A DNA stretch of 8,850 bases from UBA1081 sp045537555 (lineage in GTDB: Bacteria; Bacillota; Clostridia; Oscillospirales; Acutalibacteraceae): the NCBI GenBank assembly GCA_045537555.1, contig JAZSPR010000065.1:1-8850 (forward strand), read 5' to 3'. A model generated the notes under the pieces. The model ran no database searches, was not told where the DNA came from, and saw nothing but the letters and a program-made list of their open reading frames with translations. Of the stretch, positions 1 to 6,687 are shown piece by piece (the first letter of the stretch is position 1; every line of letters begins with the position of its first letter). The position numbers and the translations under genes are program-made.

Positions 1-249
1 AGAAACAATGCCGCTTACAAACATTTCTGTGAGAAGACCGAAAACAGTCATATTTGAGGGCGGGAAAATCTGATTTGCATTGAGTGCATCGGGATTTGCA
101 TAAATGGGGTTGTGATCGATGCCGTTGATAACGATAACGGGATTGCCGTTATAATCGTTTTTAGCGGCAAATGCAGTTGATGTAATGCTGAAGAGCATCA
201 CTACTGCAAGAATGCAGGAAACTACCTTCCTTGAGAAATTATTATTCAT
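1..249 (-). CDS. Exported protein, N-terminal part (possible alpha/beta-hydrolase)
   Basis: Only the first 83 codons are inside the window; the frame is open to base 1. The start ATG (249-247) is preceded by GGAGG at 261-257, seven bases upstream. The N-terminus is a clear Sec signal peptide: NNNFSRK, then a hydrophobic stretch (about residues 9-23), then a probable signal peptidase I site after STAFA, near residue 28. The mature start contains NPVIVINGID (residues 36-45), which resembles the first core strand and oxyanion-hole loop of secreted alpha/beta-hydrolases (P-V-I-V-x-x-G). No catalytic serine or histidine lies in the visible part, so lipase/esterase function is a guess. It has its own promoter and follows the gltX-glnS operon on the same strand. 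Existence of the gene and its export are well supported; the family is not. Confidence 0.8.
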   Translation of the reverse strand, partial: MNNNFSRKVVSCILAVVMLFSITSTAFAAKNDYNGNPVIVINGIDHNPIYANPDALNANQIFPPSNMTVFGLLTEMFVSGIVS

Positions 250-280
250 AAGTTTGCCTCCTTATGTTATTTACCCTAGT

Positions 281-309
281 ATTATATAATATAAATAAAA
301 ATAATGCAA
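281..309 (-). promoter_or_regulatory. Sigma-A-type promoter for the exported protein
   Basis: On the minus strand TTGCAT (309-304) and a perfect TATAAT (286-281) are separated by 17 bp. Transcription would start near 274, giving a leader of about 25 nt before the ATG at 249. The -35 box lies inside one arm of an 11-bp inverted repeat (299-309 with 380-390). Confidence 0.7.
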
Positions 310-390
310 GAGATTTTTGTGAAATATTTTTAAACAAAACTCCAAATTAATGGTAAATGAGTAATATTTTTTTGTGATATTGCATTATTT
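299..390. repeat. 11-bp perfect inverted repeat between two minus-strand genes
   Basis: AAATAATGCAA at 299-309 is exactly complementary to TTGCATTATTT at 380-390, 70 bp apart. One arm covers the -35 box of the exported-protein promoter; the other overlaps the stop codon of the membrane-protein gene. No run of T follows closely enough for a convincing intrinsic terminator, and I saw no other terminator between these genes. The region is very AT-rich, so chance is possible. Confidence 0.4.
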
Positions 391-1081
391 ATGCATCTGC
401 GACGCTGTCATAAAGAATAAAACCTATGTTGAGAAGCATTATTACGCCGAAAATGACAAGCATCATTGTGTAAGCTGAACCGAGTTCAAAAATTCTTATA
501 TCGAAGTCAATCATTTTGAGATATTTCTCATATTCTGCCAGTGCTTCAACTTTTGAAAGAATTTCAAGCATTGAAATTCTGCCCGAAACAAACTGCTCCG
601 CAATATGTGTAAAGCATCTGTTTGCTGCAAAAGTGCTGATGAAACCGAGAGCTGAGAAAACAGCCGGAATGATTTTTTTCTTTGTAAAAAGTCCGAAAAT
701 CAGGGCAAGAAGGGCAAAAACAAGTGCCGCAATAAAGAGAATACCTGCCGCTGTGAAGAAATTTATGACAGTTTCGGGAAAAAGTGAAATATCAAAGCCC
801 TTGAGTGCTTCGTTTGCACCTTCACCCGCAAACATGTTATAAGCTTCGGAAATTGTATAGAATTCAGGCAGATTTTCAATGTTTATGCCGATTGCCTTTT
901 CAATAATTGCATTGATATCGAAGATTTCACCGAGCAGACCGCCGACAACACCCATAAGCGGATTGCTTCCGCCTGATGAGGTGCCTACAACTGCGATGAA
1001 TCTGAACATCGGCATTAAAAGAAGCACGGGAATGAGTGCAAGAACTGCCAATGAATTTGTTATTTTATAAATATACTTCAT
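389..1081 (-). CDS. Hypothetical multi-pass membrane protein
   Basis: This encodes 230 residues that I do not recognise. Four hydrophobic segments are visible: about residues 10-33, 105-132, 136-156 and 203-223. The first is followed by a Gly/Ser-rich stretch (GTSSGGSNPLMGVVGGLLG) and a hydrophilic region of about 60 residues; a second hydrophilic stretch lies at 160-198. The N-terminus could instead be an uncleaved signal anchor. The ATG (1081-1079) lies four bases past the glnS stop, and its ribosome site GGAAG falls within the last glnS codons, so translation is probably coupled to glnS. It is the third gene of the gltX-glnS transcript. No catalytic motif or transporter signature is visible, and any link to tRNA charging is only positional. 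The gene is intact, with a TAA stop at 391-389. Confidence 0.85.
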   Translation of the reverse strand: MKYIYKITNSLAVLALIPVLLLMPMFRFIAVVGTSSGGSNPLMGVVGGLLGEIFDINAIIEKAIGINIENLPEFYTISEAYNMFAGEGANEALKGFDISLFPETVINFFTAAGILFIAALVFALLALIFGLFTKKKIIPAVFSALGFISTFAANRCFTHIAEQFVSGRISMLEILSKVEALAEYEKYLKMIDFDIRIFELGSAYTMMLVIFGVIMLLNIGFILYDSVADA

Positions 1082-1085
1082 ATTA

Positions 1086-2738
1086 TCACTTCCATGAAGA
1101 ATTGAGCTGAACTGTTCTGTTCAGGACAATATTTTCGTCCTGTGAATCCTTGTCAACGCAGAAATAACCCTGACGCATGAACTGGAATGTGTCACCTGCT
1201 TTAAGGTCCTTGAGACCGCCTTCAAGGAGGCATTCCGAAACGATGAGTGAATCGGGATTGAGGTTGTTTGTGAAGTCACCGTTTGACTCGTCTGAGGGGT
1301 TGGGAACGTTGAAAAGTCTGTCGTAAAGGCGTACTTCAGCCTTTCTGCAGTCAGCAGCATTTACCCAGTGGATAGTACCTTTTACCTTTCTGCCGTCGGG
1401 GGAGTTGCCGCCTCTTGACTCGGGGTCATAAGTGCAGTGAACACATGTAACTTCACCGTTTTCGTCTGTATCATAACCTACACATTTGACGAAATATGCA
1501 CCCTTGAGACGCACTTCGTTGCCGGGAAAAAGTCTGAAATATTTCTTGGGAGGTTCAATCATGAAGTCGCTCTTTTCGATGAAAAGTTCCTTGCCGAAAG
1601 TAACCTCTCTCTTGCCCATTTCGGGGTGGTCGGGGTGAATATCTGTTTCAAGTGTGTCTGAAAAATCGTCAGGCATGTTGTCGATAACAACTCTGAGGGG
1701 TTCAAGGACAGCCATAGCTCTGGGCGCAGATGCATTGAGACAATCTCTTACACATGACTCAAGAAGACCGTAATCAACAACGCTGTTTGCCTTTGAAACA
1801 CCGATTTTGTCTACGAAATCACGGATAGCCTGAGCAGGGTAGCCGCGTCTTCTCATACCGCAGAGTGTAGCCATTCTGGGGTCATCCCAGCCGTTAACAA
1901 TGCCCGATGTTACGAGCTTCATACACTTTCTCTTACTTGTAAGACAGTAGTTGAGATTAAGTCTTGCGAACTCAATCTGACGGGGAGGCTCTGCGAAACC
2001 GATTTCTTTTACAAACCAATCATAAACGGCTCTGTTATTTTCAAACTCAAGTGTGCAGAGAGAATATGTTACTTCTTCTCTTGCATCTGAAAGGGGATGA
2101 ACAAAATCGTACATAGGATAAATGCACCACTTGTCACCTGTCTGGTGGTGGTTGACATACATGATTCTGTATATAACGGGGTCACGCATAACGATGTTGG
2201 GTGATGCCATATCGATTTTTGCACGGAGAACATGGCTTCCCTCGGGGAATTCACCGTTCTTCATTCTCTCGAAAAGGTCGAGATTTTCTTCAACACTTCT
2301 GTCACGGTAGGGGCTGTTTTTGCCGGGCTCCGTAAGAGTACCTCTGTACTCTCTCATTTCCTCTGCAGAAAGGTCACAGACATAAGCCTTGCCCTTCTTT
2401 ATGAGCTTTATTGCACACTCATAAACGAAATCAAAATAGTCTGATGCATAGTAAACGTTAGCCCACTTGTAGCCGAGCCATTCGATGTCTTCTTTGATTG
2501 CATCAATGTATTCCGTGTCTTCCTTTGAGGGGTTTGAGTCGTCAAGACGAAGATTACAGATACCGCCGTACTTCTCAGCAGTTGAGAAATCTATACAGAT
2601 AGCCTTTGCATGACCGATATGAAGGTATCCGTTGGGTTCGGGAGGGAAACGTGTCTGAACTCTTGTGTTGATGCCCTCACGCAGTTCGTAGTCAATTATG
2701 TCGTGAATAAAATTTGAAGGTCTTGTGTTTTCTTCCAT
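1086..2738 (-). CDS. glnS: Glutamine--tRNA ligase
   Basis: Class I cytoplasmic aminoacyl-tRNA synthetase of 550 residues, close to the E. coli enzyme (about 554), which charges tRNA-Gln directly with glutamine using ATP. The HIGH motif stands in PPEPNGYLHIGHAK (residues 32-45). CNLRLDDSNP (61-70) and YDFVHPLSDA (210-219) match the acceptor-end and glutamine-binding parts. LTSKRK (266-271) is the KMSKS-type loop, typical of GlnRS (MSKRK) rather than GluRS. The C-terminal third, with KGTIHWVNA (453-461), is the two-barrel anticodon-binding region of GlnRS and eukaryote-type enzymes. The start at 2738 has AAGGA nine bases upstream. It lies 15 bp after gltX and 4 bp before the membrane-protein gene. 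Many Firmicutes lack GlnRS and make Gln-tRNA through GatCAB, so its presence is informative. Complete, with no missing motif. Confidence 0.97.
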   Translation of the reverse strand: MEENTRPSNFIHDIIDYELREGINTRVQTRFPPEPNGYLHIGHAKAICIDFSTAEKYGGICNLRLDDSNPSKEDTEYIDAIKEDIEWLGYKWANVYYASDYFDFVYECAIKLIKKGKAYVCDLSAEEMREYRGTLTEPGKNSPYRDRSVEENLDLFERMKNGEFPEGSHVLRAKIDMASPNIVMRDPVIYRIMYVNHHQTGDKWCIYPMYDFVHPLSDAREEVTYSLCTLEFENNRAVYDWFVKEIGFAEPPRQIEFARLNLNYCLTSKRKCMKLVTSGIVNGWDDPRMATLCGMRRRGYPAQAIRDFVDKIGVSKANSVVDYGLLESCVRDCLNASAPRAMAVLEPLRVVIDNMPDDFSDTLETDIHPDHPEMGKREVTFGKELFIEKSDFMIEPPKKYFRLFPGNEVRLKGAYFVKCVGYDTDENGEVTCVHCTYDPESRGGNSPDGRKVKGTIHWVNAADCRKAEVRLYDRLFNVPNPSDESNGDFTNNLNPDSLIVSECLLEGGLKDLKAGDTFQFMRQGYFCVDKDSQDENIVLNRTVQLNSSWK

Positions 2739-2753
2739 TTATATCAATCCTTT

Positions 2754-4412
2754 TTAAATATTCTGGGTAGTTTTATTAAGTCTTTCGACAACCTTTTCCT
2801 TGCCGAGGAGCTTCATAATCATATAAAGGTCGGGTGTGTTTGTGCGGCTTGTTACGGCAACCCTGATAACGGTTGAAATGTCGCCGACGTGTCCCTTGAA
2901 GCATGAAGGATTCTTCTTGAATTCCTTTACATTGGGAGTGAAGCCGAGAGGTTCACACATTTCCTTGATTTTAGCAAACCATGTGTCCTTGTCGTCTGCA
3001 TCGTCATAAACTTCAATGTACTTTGCAAGAATTGCCTTTGCATCCTCTGATGCTATATTTTCAGGCATTGTGTAGTCGGGAGTATAGAGCTCATCATAGA
3101 AATATGAGATATAATCCTTGACCTGTGACCACTGTGAAATGTCTTTACGGGGCTTGGGATTTTCACGGTCGATGTTAAGAATATTCTTTGCAAATTCGCT
3201 GTCTTTTACAAGGATGTTGTAAAATTCTTCGTCATACTGCTTTGCCCATTTTTCAACGTAATTGTATACCTGCTGAGCAGTCATAACGGAGATTACATTC
3301 TTACTGACATCTGTGAGTTTTACGAGGTCAAAGAGGCATCCGCTGGAACTCATTTTCTTGAGATTGAAGGGGAATTCAAAGATATCGGCTGTGGGATTTG
3401 CTCTTCTCCAATCCTCGAAGTTTGAGTTGAGAAGTGTAACAAGGTATTCAAGTACACTTTCCTTGGGGAAGCCCTTTTCAACGAAGTAGCTTACTGCCGC
3501 TTCGGGGTCTTTTCTCTTTGAAAGCTTACGCTTTGTGCCGTCTTCCTCGTCAATTTTCATAACCTGAGGTGTGTGTGCATACTTGGGCACTTTATAACCG
3601 CAGGCCTTGAAAAGTGCGATGTGCTTGGGTACTGAAGAAATCCATTCTTCGCCACGGATAACGTGAGTTGTTCTCATAAAATGGTCGTCACAGACGTGTG
3701 CAAAATGGTATGTGGGCACACCGTCTGATTTGAGAAGAACTTCGTCAATTATGTTTTCGGGCATTTCGATTTTGCCTCTGATAACATCTTCAAAAATCAC
3801 CTTTTTATCTTCGCTTCCGTCAGCTCTGAAACGAAGAACATAGGGCATTCCCGCATCGAGCTTTGCCTTGATTTCATCGAATGAAAGGTCACGGCATTTT
3901 GCCCATTTTCCGAAGTAACCCCAGATAGAAGTACTCTCTGTTTCCTGCTTTTCACGCATAGCTGAAAGCTCGTCCGCTGTACAGAAACAGGGGTATGCAA
4001 GACCCTTTTTGACGAGGGATTTTGCAACTGTTTTGTAAATTTCAACACGCTGACTCTGAGTGTAGGGACCGTATGCACCTTCCTCTGTGCCGAAGCCCGT
4101 TACACCTTCATCAAAGCCTACACCGAATGCGTCAAAACCGTTGATTATAGCCGAAACACCGTCATCTATTTCACGCTTTTTGTCTGTATCTTCAATTCTT
4201 AAAAATGCAACCCCCTTTGTTGCTCTTGATGTCATAACATCTGTAAGAGCACCGAACAGACCGCCGATATGAAGATAGCCTGTGGGACTGGGTGCAAATC
4301 TTGTAACCCTTGCACCTTCGGGAAGCTGTCGGGGAGGGTATATCGCTTCTAAATCTTCGGGAGTTTTTGTTATTTCGGGAAACAAAAGCTCGCTTAATGC
4401 GTTGTAGTCCAT
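2754..4412 (-). CDS. gltX: Glutamate--tRNA ligase (long clostridial form)
   Basis: Class I cytoplasmic synthetase that attaches glutamate to tRNA-Glu. I choose the ATG at 4412 (552 residues) because AAAGGAG ends eight bases upstream; the in-frame ATGs at 4442 and 4436 lack a ribosome site. After a 35-residue leader come FAPSPTGYLHIGG (39-51, HIGH-type motif with the usual bacterial GluRS Gly), LRIEDTDKKRE (71-81), VIRGEEW (251-257) and KLSKRK (296-301, KMSKS loop). Cys142-x-Cys144 and Cys173 match the zinc-site cysteines of E. coli GluRS, with Asp175 where His/Tyr would be expected, so zinc binding is uncertain. The C-terminal half is the helical anticodon-binding domain. At 552 residues it exceeds the usual 470-490, from the N-terminal leader and an enlarged C-terminal part. 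First gene of the operon with glnS. Whether it discriminates against tRNA-Gln cannot be read here. Confidence 0.95.
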   Translation of the reverse strand: MDYNALSELLFPEITKTPEDLEAIYPPRQLPEGARVTRFAPSPTGYLHIGGLFGALTDVMTSRATKGVAFLRIEDTDKKREIDDGVSAIINGFDAFGVGFDEGVTGFGTEEGAYGPYTQSQRVEIYKTVAKSLVKKGLAYPCFCTADELSAMREKQETESTSIWGYFGKWAKCRDLSFDEIKAKLDAGMPYVLRFRADGSEDKKVIFEDVIRGKIEMPENIIDEVLLKSDGVPTYHFAHVCDDHFMRTTHVIRGEEWISSVPKHIALFKACGYKVPKYAHTPQVMKIDEEDGTKRKLSKRKDPEAAVSYFVEKGFPKESVLEYLVTLLNSNFEDWRRANPTADIFEFPFNLKKMSSSGCLFDLVKLTDVSKNVISVMTAQQVYNYVEKWAKQYDEEFYNILVKDSEFAKNILNIDRENPKPRKDISQWSQVKDYISYFYDELYTPDYTMPENIASEDAKAILAKYIEVYDDADDKDTWFAKIKEMCEPLGFTPNVKEFKKNPSCFKGHVGDISTVIRVAVTSRTNTPDLYMIMKLLGKEKVVERLNKTTQNI

Positions 4413-4457
4413 ATATTTTTCTCCTTTACTGAGCATAATCATCCACTATAATTAATT

Positions 4458-4486
4458 AGTATAAATCAAAAAACAAAAAAAGTAAA
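4458..4486 (-). promoter_or_regulatory. Promoter of the gltX-glnS operon
   Basis: On the minus strand TTTACT (4486-4481) and TATACT (4463-4458) are separated by 17 bp. The predicted start near 4451 leaves only about 40 nt of leader before gltX, too short for a T-box riboswitch. It is divergent from the ligase promoter, with about 35 bp of A/T-rich DNA between the two -35 boxes. The -35 match is only moderate (4 of 6). Confidence 0.55.
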
Positions 4487-4520
4487 TAGAAAAAATAAAT
4501 ATTTTATCAATATAAGGTGA

Positions 4521-4548
4521 TTGACATACAGAAAAAATATGGTACAAT
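4521..4548 (+). promoter_or_regulatory. Strong extended -10 promoter for the ligase-racemase genes
   Basis: A perfect TTGACA (4521-4526) is 16 bp from TACAAT (4543-4548), which is preceded by TGG (4540-4542), an extended -10 element. Transcription should start near 4555, giving a leader of about 34 nt. This places the upstream in-frame ATG at 4517 before the transcription start and supports translation from 4589. Confidence 0.8.
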
Positions 4549-4588
4549 AAAATGTAATGATTTTTTGTATTTTAAAGGAAGTTTTAAT

Positions 4589-5842
4589 ATGAAGCTTAAT
4601 GAAAGAGAATTTATGCCCGTCATTCTCGGTGCAGACATCACCTGCTACAGCCTTGTGAGAACATTCCACGAAGAATACGGCATCAAATCGCTTGTTATAA
4701 GTCAGAGAAGAGCAAGAATTATTTCCGAAAGTAAGCTTGTTGAAAACAGAGTTATTCCCGGTCTTGACGATGAAGCTTATCTTGTTGAAAAGCTTGTTGA
4801 AATCGGCAAGGAGTTCATGGGCAAGAAAAAGCTCATCCTTATGGGTTGCGGTGACTTCTATGTCCGTAATTTTGTTGATAATAAGGATGTTCTCGGCGAA
4901 TACTACATCATTCCTTACATCGATAAAGAGCTTATGGATGAAATCGTTCTAAAGGACAAGTTCTATGAAATATGTGACAGACTGAATATTGACCATCCCA
5001 AGACATTTGTATATAACTGCGGAGAAGAAAACGAACTGAATTTTGATTTCCCTTACCCCGTTATTGCAAAGACTGCAAACTCTGCGCTTTATCACTATGC
5101 AGAATTTCCCGGCAAGAAGAAGGTTTTCCGTTTTTATAATGAAGCAGACCTTCGTAAAATGCTCAAAAATCTTGAAACATCAAGCTATGATTATAAGTTC
5201 CTCATTCAGGACTGCATCCCCGGTGACGACTCAAATATGAGAGTTCTGACCTGTTATTGTGACAGAAATTCAAAAGTCAAGTTTGCCGCACTCGGTCATT
5301 GTCTTCTTGAAGACCACACGCCCTCTGCAATCGGCAACCCCGTTGCAATCATCAATGAAGTTGATAAAAACGGCATTGTTGAAGCGGCAACACGATTCCT
5401 TGAAGATATCGGCTACAAGGGCTTTGCAAACTTCGACATAAAGTATGACGAAAGAAACGGAACATATAATTTCTTTGAAATAAATGTAAGACTCGGCAGA
5501 AGTAATTTCTATGTAACGGGCAGCGGCTTCAACACCGTAAAATGGATTGTTGACGACCTGATTTACGGCAAAGACCTCGAATACACCGTTGCCGACAGAG
5601 AAAACCTCTTCACGGTTGTTCCTTACGGCATTATCATGCGTTACCTCAAAAATAAGGAGCTCCGCAAAAAGGTAAGAAAACTGTGGTTCTCAGGAAAAGT
5701 AAGTTATCCTCTCTTCTACAAGCCCGATATGAACCCGAAGAGAGCATTCTATGTCTTTGCGGCATACATCAACCAGTACAGAAAATACCTGAAAGTTGAA
5801 AAACAGGAAAAAGCCGAATTAAAGAACAAGGTGACACAGTAA
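4589..5842 (+). CDS. aslA: D-aspartate ligase family ATP-grasp protein
   Basis: A 417-residue ATP-grasp ligase, close in length and motif pattern to D-aspartate ligase of Enterococcus faecium (Aslfm) and Lactococcus (AslA). Those cytoplasmic enzymes use ATP to join the beta-carboxylate of D-Asp to the side-chain amine of Lys in UDP-MurNAc-pentapeptide. Residues 9-37 (MPVILGADI through HEEYGIKSLVIS) form the N-terminal fold. PVIAK (157-161) carries the ATP-binding Lys161. QDCIPGDDSNMRVL (207-220), GFANFDIKYD (278-287) and FFEINVRLGRS (295-305) supply the metal/ATP ligands Asp283, Glu297 and Asn299 and basic Arg301. The start at 4589 is chosen for AAAGGAAG (4574-4581) and because the promoter overlaps the longer reading. 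Its stop shares one base with the aspartate racemase start, which strongly supports D-Asp as substrate. Another amino-acid ligase of the ATP-grasp superfamily is possible but less likely. Confidence 0.82.
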   Translation: MKLNEREFMPVILGADITCYSLVRTFHEEYGIKSLVISQRRARIISESKLVENRVIPGLDDEAYLVEKLVEIGKEFMGKKKLILMGCGDFYVRNFVDNKDVLGEYYIIPYIDKELMDEIVLKDKFYEICDRLNIDHPKTFVYNCGEENELNFDFPYPVIAKTANSALYHYAEFPGKKKVFRFYNEADLRKMLKNLETSSYDYKFLIQDCIPGDDSNMRVLTCYCDRNSKVKFAALGHCLLEDHTPSAIGNPVAIINEVDKNGIVEAATRFLEDIGYKGFANFDIKYDERNGTYNFFEINVRLGRSNFYVTGSGFNTVKWIVDDLIYGKDLEYTVADRENLFTVVPYGIIMRYLKNKELRKKVRKLWFSGKVSYPLFYKPDMNPKRAFYVFAAYINQYRKYLKVEKQEKAELKNKVTQ

Positions 5843-6552
5843 TGAGTGAAAAAACACTCGGTATTTTAGGCGGTCTGGGACCTCTCGCAACGGTCTATTT
5901 TATGGATATGATTGTAAAGATGACCGAAGCAAAGAAGGATCAGGACCACATCTCAATGATAGTCCTCAATCATGCCGCCATACCCGACAGAACTGATTTT
6001 ATACTCGATGCAAGTAAACCAAATCCACTTTCCATGATGATTGAAGATGCAAAAAAGCTTCAGTCGGCAGGAGCGGATTATGTCGTTATGCCCTGTAACA
6101 CGGCACACTTCTTCTATGAGCAGATTCAGAATAACATAACAATCCCCATGCTCAATATCATTGAAGAAACCGTAATTTATGCAAAGGAAAGAATGGGGGC
6201 AAAAAAGCTCGGAATCCTTGCAACAAAGGGTACGATTTCGGCAGGCTCTTATCAGAGAATGTGTGAAAAACACGGTATTGAATGGGCTGTGCCGTCGCTT
6301 CAGGACGAGCAGTCGCTTATGAACATAATTTATAATCAGGTCAAAGCGGGAAAAGAAATAAATATAACGGAATTTCTTAAAATAATCGGAAACATGAAAG
6401 CAGACGGGTGCGATGCCGTGGCACTCGGCTGTACGGAGCTTTCAGTCATAAATAAAGACTTTGCACTCGGCAGAGATGATATTGTCGACTCTCTCGAAGT
6501 GCTTGCAAAAAGAAGCATTGAGTTGTGTGGAAAGAAAGTAAAGGTGAATTAA
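5842..6552 (+). CDS. racD: Aspartate racemase (Asp/Glu racemase superfamily)
   Basis: A 236-residue cytoplasmic, cofactor-independent racemase, expected to interconvert L- and D-aspartate by a two-cysteine mechanism. LGILGGLGPLATVYF (6-20) is the family's N-terminal signature. The two catalytic cysteines are present: Cys85 in MPCNTAHFF (83-91) and Cys197 in ALGCTEL (194-200), spaced as in characterised aspartate racemases. NHAAIPDRT (43-51) is also typical of this branch rather than of MurI glutamate racemase. The start ATG overlaps the ligase stop (TAATG), and an AAGGTG ribosome site lies within the ligase C-terminus, so the two are translationally coupled. Racemase beside D-aspartate ligase parallels the arrangement known in enterococci and lactococci. 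Specificity for Asp is inferred from motifs and context; related members act on Glu or other amino acids. Confidence 0.88.
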   Translation: MSEKTLGILGGLGPLATVYFMDMIVKMTEAKKDQDHISMIVLNHAAIPDRTDFILDASKPNPLSMMIEDAKKLQSAGADYVVMPCNTAHFFYEQIQNNITIPMLNIIEETVIYAKERMGAKKLGILATKGTISAGSYQRMCEKHGIEWAVPSLQDEQSLMNIIYNQVKAGKEINITEFLKIIGNMKADGCDAVALGCTELSVINKDFALGRDDIVDSLEVLAKRSIELCGKKVKVN

Positions 6553-6569
6553 GTTTGGATAAAATTTTC

Positions 6570-6634
6570 CACAGCACAGTTTTTGTTCGGGGCGGTACAT
6601 TTGTACAGCACCACTCACTGCAAACTGCACTGTG
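6570..6634 (+). repeat. Imperfect inverted repeat in the racemase-asnB gap
   Basis: The 135-bp gap between racemase and asnB contains CACAGCACAGTTT (6570-6582) facing AAACTGCACTGTG (6622-6634); 11 of 13 positions pair. Inside the loop is a perfect palindrome, GTACA-TT-TGTAC (6595-6606). The transcript could fold into a long hairpin with an inner one. No T-run follows, so it does not look like a plain terminator. It may be a structured leader, an attenuating element, an mRNA-processing site or the relic of a small repeat. I see no convincing separate promoter for asnB here. Confidence 0.5.
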
Positions 6635-6687
6635 AACAATTTTCTCTCAAACTCATCTTTTGTTAACGGAAGGAATGATATATAATT

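Noticed and set aside
4413..4442. Ten extra N-terminal residues for gltX from the ATG at 4442
   Set aside because: The AAAGGAG ribosome site lies inside this stretch and points to the ATG at 4412.
4517..4588. Longer in-frame start of the ligase gene at 4517
   Set aside because: It overlaps the TTGACA/TACAAT promoter and has no ribosome site, while 4589 has AAAGGAAG at good spacing and fits the family's N-terminus.
4589..5842. D-Ala-D-Ala ligase or carbamoyl-phosphate synthase identity for the ATP-grasp protein
   Set aside because: Length, N-terminal pattern and the QDCIPGDDSNMRVL and FFEINVRLGRS motifs fit the D-aspartate ligase type better, and the neighbour is an aspartate racemase.
5842..6552. 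Glutamate racemase MurI
   Set aside because: The LGILGGLGPLAT start and ALGCTEL context match the aspartate racemase branch; MurI has a different N-terminal signature.
6660..6686. TTGTTA...TATAAT as a separate asnB promoter
   Set aside because: The spacer is only 15 bp and transcription would begin at or after the start codon, leaving no ribosome site.
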